Shown here one piece after another: positions 7,987-16,145 of a DNA stretch of 64,000 nucleotides. The notes below the pieces were generated by a model. The model was given only the letters and a program-made list of their open reading frames with translations, ran no database searches and had not been told where the DNA came from. Position 1 is the first letter of the stretch, and each line of letters opens with the position of its first letter. This DNA comes from RBG-16-66-20 sp040752005 (lineage in GTDB: Bacteria; Pseudomonadota; Gammaproteobacteria; Burkholderiales; SG8-39). The stretch is from contig JBFMFX010000023.1 of NCBI GenBank assembly GCA_040752005.1, forward strand, positions 1 to 64,000, in the 5' to 3' direction. The position numbers were made by a program, and so were the translations under genes.

Positions 7987-8588
7987 GCCTGTCGCAGGTA
8001 GAGGAGGATCTCGCCCCAGGAGCTCATCCGCAGAAGCGCAGCGGCATCCTCGTGATGCCCCTCGGGGTCGAACAGTATGCCCCGGGTCGCCGCCGGGAAT
8101 TCAGGAGCGAGCAGAATTTCCGGGAGGTCGTCAATATAGTAATCGCATCCGGCGGCGCCGATGCGAGCGATTTTTTCCTCCTTGGTGAGCTCGAAGAAAA
8201 CCGATTCGGGCTCGACCAGCGGCCGCCCGCCGTCTTTCAGGTGGCTTGCGACCCACTCCCGGGCGGCATGGTGCAGGTCGTAGCGCGGTCCGGCATACGG
8301 ATATCGGGTCTTGTGACTGATGATCGAGACCGCCAGCCCCGCGTCGCGCGCCCAGCGCAGGAACTCGATGATCCCGGGATAGGCGAGCGCCTCGTTCATG
8401 CGCGCACCGTAGACGTAACCCTGCATCTCGGTCCAGAGATCCTCCCGGCCCTGCCGGCGCAGGAAATCGCGCACCGCAAGCTTGGTCGGCGCAAGTCCGG
8501 CCGGGATCACGCCCTGCTCGAGCGCAACCCGGTGAAAAAGAACATCGTAGCTGACGATCGTGTTGTCGAAGTCGAGGCCGATCCGCAT
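7968..8588 (-). CDS. HAD-superfamily phosphatase
   Basis: 206 residues from the ATG at 8588. Motif I is LDFDNT with nucleophile Asp6 and acid/base Asp8, motif II is IISHKT, and the motif IV acidic pair is DDLPE. The cap between motifs I and II is all-helical (FLRRQGREDLWTEMQGYVYG). It differs from GmhB, whose motif I reads DRDGT. A small sugar-phosphate or nucleotide phosphatase role in the operon is inferred. It lies 17 nt after the transketolase C-half and overlaps the kinase. Confidence 0.8.
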   Translation of the reverse strand: MRIGLDFDNTIVSYDVLFHRVALEQGVIPAGLAPTKLAVRDFLRRQGREDLWTEMQGYVYGARMNEALAYPGIIEFLRWARDAGLAVSIISHKTRYPYAGPRYDLHHAAREWVASHLKDGGRPLVEPESVFFELTKEEKIARIGAAGCDYYIDDLPEILLAPEFPAATRGILFDPEGHHEDAAALLRMSSWGEILLYLRQACRTAR

Positions 8589-8605
8589 CACCGCGCACCG
8601 CGCGC

Positions 8606-9541
8606 TCACGTCTCGCAGCGCGCGCGGAGATTCGCCGTGACCTGGGCAGCGATGTTCTCCGCGGTAAGGCCGAATTTGAGGCGGGCGTATCGCTGGGAGC
8701 CGATCTCGTGCATGAAGGCGTCGCCGGTCCCGAAGGCGAGTAACCGGCCGCTCGGGCTGTCTTGCGCCGCCAGCCATTCGGCGACGGCGCCCGCGAGCCC
8801 TCCGATCCGACCATGTTCTTCGGCCACCGCGACGAGGCCGTATCTTGAAAAGATCTCCGCGAGGCGCTCGACATCGAGCGGCTTTATGGTGTGAAAACTG
8901 TCCACCCGCGCCGATACGCCGCGCTGCGCGAGCAACTTGGCGGCATCGAGCACGACCGCGACCATCACTCCGGTGCCGATGAGGCACACGTCGGTGCCCC
9001 CCCGCACGGTGATCGCGCGCCCGATCTCGAATTCGGGTTCTTGTGCGTGCACCAGCGGCTCGCCCTTCTTGCCGATCCGCATGTACACCGGGCGATTGAG
9101 CCGCAGCGCCTGGCGCAACGCGAGTCGCAGCTCGATCGAATCCGCGGGCGCGAGCACCGTCATCTCCGGCAAAGTCCGCAGAATAGCGAGATCCTCCAAT
9201 GAATGATGCGTCGGCCCGAGATCGGCATAGGACAGCCCAGACCCGGTGCCGACGATGACGACCGGCGCTCTGTGGTAACAGACGTCCACCCGGATCTGCT
9301 CGAAGCAGCGTGTGGTGGTGAACGGCGTGATGGTATACACCACAGGGCGCAGGCCACAGAGCGCCATCCCCGCCGCGACACCCATCATATTCGCCTCCGC
9401 CACGCCGCAGTTGTAAAAGCGACCCGGCGCGGCCTCCTTGAACCGGTCGAAGAGCTTGTTGCCGATGTCGCCCGAAAGCAGCACCACCCGCTCGTCCTCG
9501 CGCCCGATTCTCGTGATCTCGTCGGCGAACGCGTTTCTCAC
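8606..9541 (-). CDS. Transketolase, C-terminal half (split enzyme)
   Basis: 311 residues from a GTG at 9541. Pyrimidine-binding domain with FYNCGVAEANMMGVAAGMAL (Glu that activates ThDP) and YADLGPTHHSLEDLAILR, then the C-terminal transketolase domain (CLIGTGVMVAVVLDAAKLL). Its GTG overlaps the stop of the N-half as GTGA, so equal production is likely. With the N-half it should form a ThDP enzyme that moves two-carbon ketol units. Position inside a glycan operon points to a special role rather than the central pentose pathway. Confidence 0.9.
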   Translation of the reverse strand: MRNAFADEITRIGREDERVVLLSGDIGNKLFDRFKEAAPGRFYNCGVAEANMMGVAAGMALCGLRPVVYTITPFTTTRCFEQIRVDVCYHRAPVVIVGTGSGLSYADLGPTHHSLEDLAILRTLPEMTVLAPADSIELRLALRQALRLNRPVYMRIGKKGEPLVHAQEPEFEIGRAITVRGGTDVCLIGTGVMVAVVLDAAKLLAQRGVSARVDSFHTIKPLDVERLAEIFSRYGLVAVAEEHGRIGGLAGAVAEWLAAQDSPSGRLLAFGTGDAFMHEIGSQRYARLKFGLTAENIAAQVTANLRARCET

Positions 9542-10401
9542 GGCGCCACCCCCAGCTCCTTTTTCGCCGCCGCGACCTCTTCCGCGGTCGGAATCCGGTA
9601 GTGCCAGTTGTTGTCGTCCTCCATGAAAGAGACGCCCTTGCCCTTCACGGTATGGGCGACGATCGCCACCGGCTTGCCGCTGCCGTCGGGAACGCGAGAC
9701 AGGTGCTCCGCGAGCGCCTTCATGTCGTGCCCGTCTATCTCGTACGTGCTCCAGCCGAAGGCGCGCCACTTCTCGACGAGCGGTTCGAGCGCCAGCACCT
9801 CCTGGCTGCGTCCGGTGGCCTGCCATTTGTTGTAATCAATGACCGCTGCGAGGTGCTCTACCCTCTGCGCCGCCGCCATCATCGCCGCCTCCCAGACCGA
9901 GCCCTCGTTGCACTCCCCGTCCGAGAGCAGCGCGATCACGTTGTAGCGCCGTCGCTGAATGCGCGCCGAGAGCGCCATGCCGAGCCCCATCGGCAGTCCG
10001 TGGCCGAGCGAGCCGGTGGCGGCTTCGATCCCGGGGAGGCAATCGGGCGCCGGCGGATGCTCTGCGAACACTCCGCCGTCCTCGCCATAGGTCGCCAGAA
10101 GGGACTCGCGATAAAAGCCCCTTAGCGCCAACACCTGAAAAAGCGCCGCGGCGCCGTGCCCTTTGCTGAGAATGAAGCGGTCGCGCTCGGGATCTCGCGG
10201 CTGCGCAGGGTCTATTCGCAGCGCGTGAAAATAAGCGGCGACGAGGATATCCACGCACGAAAGACACGACCCGAGATGCGGGGTATTGGTCCGGTGCGAG
10301 GTCTCGACGATGCGCGCGCGAATCGTGCGCGCGAGTTTTTCCAGCTCCCCGATGTCCGAGGCCTCGATCTCCCGCAGCCCCTGGCCGATTGCCGATTTCA
10401 C
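9538..10401 (-). CDS. Transketolase, N-terminal half (split enzyme)
   Basis: 287 residues from a GTG at 10401, overlapping the previous stop as GTGA. ThDP-binding domain with THRT-like/TPHLGSCLS, SKGHGAAALFQVLAL and the diphosphate/Mg motif SDGECNEGSVWEA ... VIDYNKWQ. The first Gly of the usual GDG is Ser here, which I recall as common in the polysaccharide-locus branch. It matches the split transketolase pattern seen in archaea and in bacterial sugar clusters. Possible jobs: supply of sedoheptulose 7-phosphate, or transfer of a two-carbon branch to a keto-sugar. Confidence 0.9.
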   Translation of the reverse strand: MKSAIGQGLREIEASDIGELEKLARTIRARIVETSHRTNTPHLGSCLSCVDILVAAYFHALRIDPAQPRDPERDRFILSKGHGAAALFQVLALRGFYRESLLATYGEDGGVFAEHPPAPDCLPGIEAATGSLGHGLPMGLGMALSARIQRRRYNVIALLSDGECNEGSVWEAAMMAAAQRVEHLAAVIDYNKWQATGRSQEVLALEPLVEKWRAFGWSTYEIDGHDMKALAEHLSRVPDGSGKPVAIVAHTVKGKGVSFMEDDNNWHYRIPTAEEVAAAKKELGVAP

Positions 10402-11396
10402 GGTTTATGAATGTAGTCGAACGGTTGGCGCTCGAGCTCGTCGAGGTTTTCTTTTACCCACGCGATGCATTCGTCGAGCCCCGCATCCAGCGACACCGTA
10501 TCTCGCCAGCCGAGAGTCGTGCGCAGCTTCGCGCTGTCGAGCATGTACGCGGCATCCTTGCCCAGCCGCTCGCCTACGATCTCGACGCTGTCCTCGAATC
10601 TCGCACCGAGCTTGCCGCAGATCCGTTCGACCAGCTCCCGAATGGTGACGACTTCGTTTGTGGAAATGTGATAAGTCTCACCGAGTGGCGCGTCCCGCGC
10701 GATACGCCAAGTCGCATCCGATACGTCCCTGGCGTGGATGAAAGCACGCCGCGAAACGCCGCCTCCGTGCAACTGCAGCTTCCGCCCCAACAGGATGAAG
10801 AGGATCGTGCGCGGGATGATCCTGTAGAGCCGCTGTCCCGGGCCATAAACGTTCGCCGCGCGGGTGAACACGACCGGGAAGCGGTAGGCTTCGAAGTACG
10901 TGCGCAGGCTCATGTCGGCCGCCGCACGGGAGACCGCGTACGGTGTGCTGGGATTGAAAGGGGCGTCCTCCTGGATGAAACCGCTCGTGCTGCCGTAGAC
11001 CTCGGGAGTGGTGACGTGGACGTACTTGCGCAGAAAATCGCAGTGCCGAAGTCGCTCGTGCAATCGCACCGCAGAAATAACGTTCGTCATGAACCAGTGG
11101 TCGGGGTTTTTCCAGCTCTCGGCCACCATGCTTTGCGCTGCGAAATTCACCACGTATTCCGGCCGCTCGGCCTCTATGAGCGCCATCAGTCGGTCGAGAT
11201 CATGGTTGATGTCGCACTGATGGAAGCTGAAGCCGTTCACGCTCCTTGACCAGCGATAGGGCAGAAACACCGGATTCGGCTCCGGCGAGCGGCTGACCCC
11301 GACCACTCGGACACCTCTGCGGAGCAGAAAATCGGCGAAGCTCGCCCCGGAAAACGAATTGCTCCCCAGCACGAGAACTTTTTCCGCTGCTGCCAC
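10398..11396 (-). CDS. NAD-dependent epimerase/dehydratase, RmlB-like
   Basis: About 332 residues. GTG at 11396 is preferred (GGAG 10 nt upstream, just after the SIS stop); an ATG at 11426 would overlap that gene by 28 nt. Extended SDR with NAD motif VLGSNSFSGASF and the RmlB-like stretch HVTTPEVYGS. The catalytic tetrad reads YAVSR, with Arg where nearly all SDRs have Lys. GPGQRLYRIIPR resembles the substrate loop of nucleotide-sugar 4,6-dehydratases. It probably acts on a nucleotide sugar made in this operon. Confidence 0.83.
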   Translation of the reverse strand: MAAAEKVLVLGSNSFSGASFADFLLRRGVRVVGVSRSPEPNPVFLPYRWSRSVNGFSFHQCDINHDLDRLMALIEAERPEYVVNFAAQSMVAESWKNPDHWFMTNVISAVRLHERLRHCDFLRKYVHVTTPEVYGSTSGFIQEDAPFNPSTPYAVSRAAADMSLRTYFEAYRFPVVFTRAANVYGPGQRLYRIIPRTILFILLGRKLQLHGGGVSRRAFIHARDVSDATWRIARDAPLGETYHISTNEVVTIRELVERICGKLGARFEDSVEIVGERLGKDAAYMLDSAKLRTTLGWRDTVSLDAGLDECIAWVKENLDELERQPFDYIHKP

Positions 11397-11398
11397 CC

Positions 11399-11983
11399 CT
11401 ACCGCTCTCCATGCCGGTAAAGCCATTGCATGATCATGTGTCCCACGACGAGCTGCAGATCCTCGGCGATTTGCATATCGTCCACGGGAAAATGAATGGC
11501 GACGTCGGCGAGCGCCTTCGCGGCCCCGCCCGAGTAGCCGAGAATCGCGTAGCTTTTCATCCCGATGCGCCTCGCCTCCTGCAGCGCTTTCACGATGTTG
11601 GGCGAGTTGCCGCTACCCGAGAACGCGACGAGCACGTCGCCTGCGACCGCCTGCACCGCCAGTTGCAGCGCGAAGATCTCCTCGTAGCCCTCGTCGTTGG
11701 CGAGGCAGGTGATGACGGAGGAGTTGGCCGGAAGCGCCATCACCCTGAGGCCAGAACCGCGTTTCTTGGAAATGCCGTAGAGAAAGTCGTTCGCGAGGTG
11801 CATCGCGTTCGCGGCGCTGCCGCCGTTGCCGCACAGGAACACCTGCCGCCCGCTCTTCCAGCAGCCGTGGAGTTCCTCGGCGAGGCGCGCGACCCCGCTC
11901 CAGTCCGAGCCCGCGAGCACGCCCTGGAGCCTGCGCGCGTAGTCGCTGAAGGCGGCAACCGGAGAATCCTGCGGAGCGTTCAT
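11399..11983 (-). CDS. SIS-domain sugar-phosphate isomerase, GmhA-like
   Basis: 194 residues from the ATG at 11983, chosen for its GGAGG site 7 nt upstream and the ATGA overlap with the preceding epimerase; an in-frame ATG at 12007 lacks this. The SIS phosphosugar site is FLCGNGGSAANAMHLANDF and the second loop is VAFSGSGNSPNIV. This is the GmhA-type arrangement, in which sedoheptulose 7-phosphate is turned into a heptose 7-phosphate. Close linkage to transketolase genes, which can make sedoheptulose 7-phosphate, supports but does not prove that substrate. Confidence 0.83.
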   Translation of the reverse strand: MNAPQDSPVAAFSDYARRLQGVLAGSDWSGVARLAEELHGCWKSGRQVFLCGNGGSAANAMHLANDFLYGISKKRGSGLRVMALPANSSVITCLANDEGYEEIFALQLAVQAVAGDVLVAFSGSGNSPNIVKALQEARRIGMKSYAILGYSGGAAKALADVAIHFPVDDMQIAEDLQLVVGHMIMQWLYRHGER

Positions 11984-12918
11984 CCCACCACCTCCCTCTG
12001 CATCCATCTCAAGTTGTAGTAGCGGTCCTCGTCGCGCAGCTCACCTGAACGATACTTCGCGACGATCTCGCGAATCGCGTCGTTGACGGTTTTTTTCGGC
12101 CGGAATCCGGTGGCGAGCAGTTTGTCGGAATTGACGCGGTAGGAACGCGGGTCGTTCGATTCGGTGACCGTGATCTCGGCCTCCACGTGGCTCGCCACCC
12201 GCTTCGCGATATCCATGATCGAGAGGTTCTCGAAGCCGGCGTTGTAGACGCCAGCGTGCTCCGGGTGATCGAGAAAAAACAAGTAGGCGTCGGTGACGTC
12301 GTCAATGTGGATGTTGGGGCGCGTCTGCGCTCCGCCGAACACCGTGATGCGGCGCTTGGCAAGCGCTTGCATCGTGAGCATGTTGACCGAGACGTCGAGC
12401 CGCATGCGCGGGGAATAGCCGCACACGGTCGCGGGGCGCAGGATCTGCACCACCATGTCGTTCGCGTAGGAGAGCAGCACGCGCTCGGCGACCATCTTGG
12501 TTTTGTTGTATTCCGAGATCGGCCTCAGTTCCAGGTCCTCCGTCACCTCGGGCTCGTCCTTGACGCCGTAGACGCTGCCGGAGGAGGCGTAGATGAAGCG
12601 GCGCACGCCGGCGCGCACAGCCTTGTCGGCGAGCCGCATGGTGGCGAGCGCGCTCACCTCCCAGGTGAGCTTGGGATCGAGGTCGCCGCAGGGGTCGTTC
12701 GCGATCGAGGCGAGATGGATGACGGCATCCACGCCGTCGAGGCGGATCGCGTCAGCATCGCGCACGTCGCCCGCGAGCACCCGCAGATTTGGGTGGGGCT
12801 GGAGGTAGTTGCCGAACCACATGGTATCGAAGGCGACGACCTCGTGGCCGCGTGCGAGCAGCTTCGGCACGAGCACAGTGCCCTTGTAGCCACAGGCGCC
12901 GGTGACGAAGATCTTCAT
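11980..12918 (-). CDS. NAD-dependent epimerase/dehydratase (second SDR of the operon)
   Basis: 312 residues, extended SDR. NAD motif VTGACGYKGTVLVPKLL is a variant of TGxxGxxG with Tyr-Lys in the loop. Catalytic residues are SSGSVYG and YNKTK, the normal YxxxK. The C-terminal part (RPNIHIDDVTDAYLFFL, VYNAGFENLSI) fits the nucleotide-sugar binding fold of C4/C3,5 epimerases. It follows wzt by 28 nt and overlaps the SIS gene. Exact sugar unknown. Confidence 0.83.
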   Translation of the reverse strand: MKIFVTGACGYKGTVLVPKLLARGHEVVAFDTMWFGNYLQPHPNLRVLAGDVRDADAIRLDGVDAVIHLASIANDPCGDLDPKLTWEVSALATMRLADKAVRAGVRRFIYASSGSVYGVKDEPEVTEDLELRPISEYNKTKMVAERVLLSYANDMVVQILRPATVCGYSPRMRLDVSVNMLTMQALAKRRITVFGGAQTRPNIHIDDVTDAYLFFLDHPEHAGVYNAGFENLSIMDIAKRVASHVEAEITVTESNDPRSYRVNSDKLLATGFRPKKTVNDAIREIVAKYRSGELRDEDRYYNLRWMQREVVG

Positions 12919-12946
12919 GGCAGTACGACTCCATTCAGCGCAATAT

Positions 12947-13714
12947 TTATGTCGCCGCGGCAGGGACAGGCATCATGGGCCGAAGCGCCGCAGCCTGCGC
13001 TCCCAGGTCTTCGACGGCGATGATCTCTCCGTGGTCGAGCCGGATCACTCTATTGCAGTTGTCGCGGATGAGCTCCTCATTGTGCGAGGCGAGTACCATG
13101 ATTTTCGCGCGGTCGAGCACGCGCGCAAGGCGCTCCTGCGCCTTCTTGGCGAACCCGGCATCCCCGACGCTCAGCCACTCGTCCATGAGAATGATGTCGG
13201 CGGTCACGCAGGTCGAGATCGCGAACGCGAGCCGCATCGCCATTCCGCTCGAGTAGGTCCGGAGCGGCATGTGGATGTAGTCGCCGAGTTCCGAGAACTC
13301 CCGAATCTCTTCGATCAACGGAGCGATTTCGTGCGGCCTCATGCCCATGATCGCCGCGCGGAGAAAAATGTTCTCGTGGCCGGTCGCCTCGGGATCCATA
13401 CCGAGCGAGATGCTCAGCATCGAGGCGACCCTGCCCTCGATCTCGATTGTGCCCGCGACCGGCTCGTAGGCGCCGGCGAGCACTCTGAGCAGCGTGGTCT
13501 TGCCCGAGCCGTTGTGGCCGACGAGCCCCACCCGGTCGCCTTCGCGCAACTCGAAGCTCACCCCGTTTAGCGCGCGCACGACGATTCGCTCGGAGGCGTC
13601 CTTCGCGAGCAGCCCCCCGGTGGCAGCGCGCATGACCGCGTTCTTCAGCGAGCGGCCGCTCGCTCCATAAATGGGGAACTCGACCACGAGACCGTGCGCG
13701 CGGATGCGGGCCAC
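12947..13714 (-). CDS. wzt: ABC polysaccharide exporter, ATP-binding subunit (Wzt/KpsT type)
   Basis: 255 residues from a GTG at 13714, three bases after the permease stop. Walker A GHNGSGKTT, Q-loop and EGRVASMLSISLGMDPEATG (typical of the Wzt group), signature YSSGMAMRL, Walker B IILMDEW, and the ASHNEEL H-loop. The C-terminus is short, without the added carbohydrate-binding domain of O9a-type Wzt, so export probably does not depend on recognising a capped chain end. Works with the adjacent permease to flip a lipid-linked glycan across the inner membrane. Confidence 0.92.
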   Translation of the reverse strand: MARIRAHGLVVEFPIYGASGRSLKNAVMRAATGGLLAKDASERIVVRALNGVSFELREGDRVGLVGHNGSGKTTLLRVLAGAYEPVAGTIEIEGRVASMLSISLGMDPEATGHENIFLRAAIMGMRPHEIAPLIEEIREFSELGDYIHMPLRTYSSGMAMRLAFAISTCVTADIILMDEWLSVGDAGFAKKAQERLARVLDRAKIMVLASHNEELIRDNCNRVIRLDHGEIIAVEDLGAQAAALRPMMPVPAAAT

Positions 13715-13717
13715 GAG

Positions 13718-14521
13718 CTACACCCAGTAGGCAATGCGCGCGCGATAGCGCTGAAAAAAAGCGAGCGTCACGAGGTAGCCGCCAGCGGTCACGGCGAGGG
13801 CCGCCGCCCACGACAGGGCGTCCGGACTCTGGCCGAGGAGCGGCCGGCGCACGATCTCGAGGAAATGGAACAGGGGGTTCACTTCAGCCGCCCAGCGGTT
13901 TCTGCCCAGCATCTCCGCGGGCCAGAAAACAGGGGTCAGGAACATCGCCACCTGCATGAGGCTCGCGACGATCTGCGGGATGTCGCGGAAGCGCGCGCAG
14001 ACGAGCCCGAGGAGAATGCCGAGCCAGACACCGTTCACCGCGATCAAAAGCACCCCGAGCGGAACGAGAACGACGTGCCAGTCGAGTCCCGGGCCGAAGA
14101 AAAACAGCGCCACGACGACGATCACGGCATTGTGGCCAAGGATGATCAAGTTCTTCCACACCACGCGCAGCACGTGCACCGTGAGCGGCAGCCGGACCTG
14201 CTTGATGTAGCCCTCGGCGTTGATAAAGGTCGTGCACGCCTCGTTGACCAGTGCCGAGACGAACGTCCACAGCACCAAGCTCACGGCCAGATACGTAAAA
14301 TATCCCGAGACCGGCTGCCCGAAGAGCTTGCTGTAGAGCGGACCCATGCCGGCGACCATCGCAGCCGTGCTCAGCGTGAGCCAGAACGGCCCGATCGTCG
14401 AGCGCCGATAGCGCTGCTTGACCTCAAGCCAGCCGAGCATCGGCCAGACATGGATCGCGCGCGTGCCCGCCCAAAGGTCTTGGAGCGCGAGCCAGAGCTT
14501 GGCTGACGGCATTGCGGTCAA
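13718..14521 (-). CDS. wzm: ABC polysaccharide exporter, permease subunit (Wzm/KpsM type)
   Basis: 267 residues of the ABC-2 family. An amphipathic N-terminal segment (LEVKQRYRRSTIGPFW, the conserved R-x-R-S-x-L/I-G-P-x-W) is followed by about six hydrophobic helices and the EVNPLFHFLEIVRRPLLGQ motif before the last ones. First gene of the minus-strand operon, so its promoter should lie in 14522-14636. Starts at 14521 and 14512 are both possible. Confidence 0.92.
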   Translation of the reverse strand: MTAMPSAKLWLALQDLWAGTRAIHVWPMLGWLEVKQRYRRSTIGPFWLTLSTAAMVAGMGPLYSKLFGQPVSGYFTYLAVSLVLWTFVSALVNEACTTFINAEGYIKQVRLPLTVHVLRVVWKNLIILGHNAVIVVVALFFFGPGLDWHVVLVPLGVLLIAVNGVWLGILLGLVCARFRDIPQIVASLMQVAMFLTPVFWPAEMLGRNRWAAEVNPLFHFLEIVRRPLLGQSPDALSWAAALAVTAGGYLVTLAFFQRYRARIAYWV

Positions 14522-14636
14522 AGCGAACGCGCTGCGATGATGATGACTTTGTTATCGTATTCGCAACACCAGCGCGTCGCAACCAGCTGCAGGCGGTTTA
14601 CATCCCGCTCGCCTCTGAACAAAGGAGTGCTTACCC
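14522..14636. promoter_or_regulatory. Divergent promoter region between wzm and the TIGR04372-type transferase
   Basis: The only gap at which the 9-kb minus-strand operon and the plus-strand glycan genes both begin, so it must hold two promoters. It is AT-richer than its surroundings (TTTGTTATCGTATTCGC at about 14548). A strong AAAGGAG site at 14621-14627 serves the GTG at 14637. No JUMPstart/ops GGCGGTAG element was found. Confidence 0.5.
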
Positions 14637-16052
14637 GTGCAATATCTTGATCTCGATGGCGCGCGTGCCGATCGTGGCGTTCGATCTCGCCGTGGCCGGT
14701 GTCTGCCTTGCGCGCCGGCAGCGCCGCGGTTCTCGTTAAGGTTTGCGCAAACGCGAGGCGAAGGATGGCCCTTGCTGCTGCTCAGGATCGAGGGCCGACT
14801 GCGCAGATTTCGTTGTCAGGGCTTCAAGAAAACCGCTCTGGAAGTCGCGCGCCGCACAGGCACGGCATTTCTCGGGATTCTACTTATGCCGGTTGCGGCC
14901 GTGCTACACGTGCTGGGGTTCCGGAGGCTAACGGTTTTCACCGAGCGCATAGGGCACCTTGCTCTAGAAGTAGATTACTTCTTGAAGCAGCGCGCCTTGG
15001 GACAGATCCCGGAGCGGCGTTATTTTTTGACCGCACCGAAGTGGCGCGTCGCCAACCGCCATTTGATGAAGCTGTGGAGCCAGCACATTCCGGTTATCGA
15101 GAATCCCGTCGCGGCATTCTTACTGGAATCCATGGGCCGGTGGTACTTCATGCGTCACGACGTCAGCGAGTACACTCGATCCTTCAATAAGGCGGCCAGC
15201 ATGTTCGCCATTGCAGCAGCCTGGGGAAACCGACCTCCGATTCTCAGGCTTCCCGTGGAGGACGAGCGCTGGGGCAGACAGGTGCTCAAGGCGTTGGGCG
15301 TGCCGGACGACAGGTGGTTTGTAGCCGTTCACGTGCGAGAGGGTGGCTTTTCCCCGGACGGTGACTGGGCGCATTCAAATCGCAACGGAAGCATCTCTGC
15401 GGTTGTGCCGGCGATACGCTATATCTACGAAAGAGGTGGCTGGTGCGTGCGGCTGGGAGACCCCAGCATGACGGTGTTGCCCGATATGCCCGGGGTGACC
15501 GACTACGCTCACAGTCCCTTGCGCTCGGAGCGCATGGATATTTTTCTGTGCGCAAAAGCGCGATTCTTTATCGGCAACACCTCGGGCATCACCTATCTGG
15601 CATCGGCCTTCGGGGTGCCGTGCGTCTGGGCGAATATGATTCCGACTTCCACGCTCGGGCTTAGTGCTGCAGATATAAGTATCCCCAAGCTGCTTTACAG
15701 CAAAGTGGAGCAGCGCTTTCTGCACTTCCCAGAGATCTTTGCCTCGCCTCTAGCCAACTACCGATACGCAGTGCTATATGACGCAGCCGGTATCGAGGTT
15801 CGCGAGAACTCGGACGACGAGATTCTCGACTTGGTGCGGGAGATGATGGAGCGCCTTGATGGATGCATGCTGGAATCGGAGCAGGATGTGGAATTGCAGC
15901 AGCGGTATCTCGCTTTGCTCCGTCCGGAGCACTACTCCTGGGGCACTGTCTCGAAAATCGGAACAGCCTTTCTTCGCAAGCATCGCGATCTGCTCGAACC
16001 GCCGCAGAACGTTCTCGCAAATTCCCCGGCTTGGCAGCAGCGGAACGCATAG
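14637..16052 (+). CDS. Putative glycosyltransferase, TIGR04372-like
   Basis: 471 residues from a GTG at 14637, supported by AAAGGAG 9 nt upstream. The first 45 or so residues are Arg-rich and look unlike the family. A hydrophobic segment near residue 80 (FLGILLMPVAAVLHVLGF) suggests membrane association. The core has VAVHVREGGFSPDGD, RLGDPSMTVLPDMPGVTDYA, and FFIGNTSGITYLASAFGVPC, which I recognise as the TIGR04372 glycosyltransferase-like pattern. A TTG at 14772 behind AAGGA would remove the odd N-terminus. GC is lower than in housekeeping genes nearby, in line with an acquired glycan cluster. Confidence 0.7.
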   Translation: MQYLDLDGARADRGVRSRRGRCLPCAPAAPRFSLRFAQTRGEGWPLLLLRIEGRLRRFRCQGFKKTALEVARRTGTAFLGILLMPVAAVLHVLGFRRLTVFTERIGHLALEVDYFLKQRALGQIPERRYFLTAPKWRVANRHLMKLWSQHIPVIENPVAAFLLESMGRWYFMRHDVSEYTRSFNKAASMFAIAAAWGNRPPILRLPVEDERWGRQVLKALGVPDDRWFVAVHVREGGFSPDGDWAHSNRNGSISAVVPAIRYIYERGGWCVRLGDPSMTVLPDMPGVTDYAHSPLRSERMDIFLCAKARFFIGNTSGITYLASAFGVPCVWANMIPTSTLGLSAADISIPKLLYSKVEQRFLHFPEIFASPLANYRYAVLYDAAGIEVRENSDDEILDLVREMMERLDGCMLESEQDVELQQRYLALLRPEHYSWGTVSKIGTAFLRKHRDLLEPPQNVLANSPAWQQRNA

Positions 16053-16145
16053 AGGATTGGTGCAGAAGGCCGTGCGTCGAGCGTAATGCACTTTGCCCTG
16101 GGGGGTGCGGGATCTTCCAGAGGATGGCGGCGTTAAACCGAACCG

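Noticed and set aside
12187..13023. Plus-strand frame of 278 codons opposite the epimerase and wzt
   Set aside because: His/Val/Arg-rich shadow of two convincing minus-strand genes.
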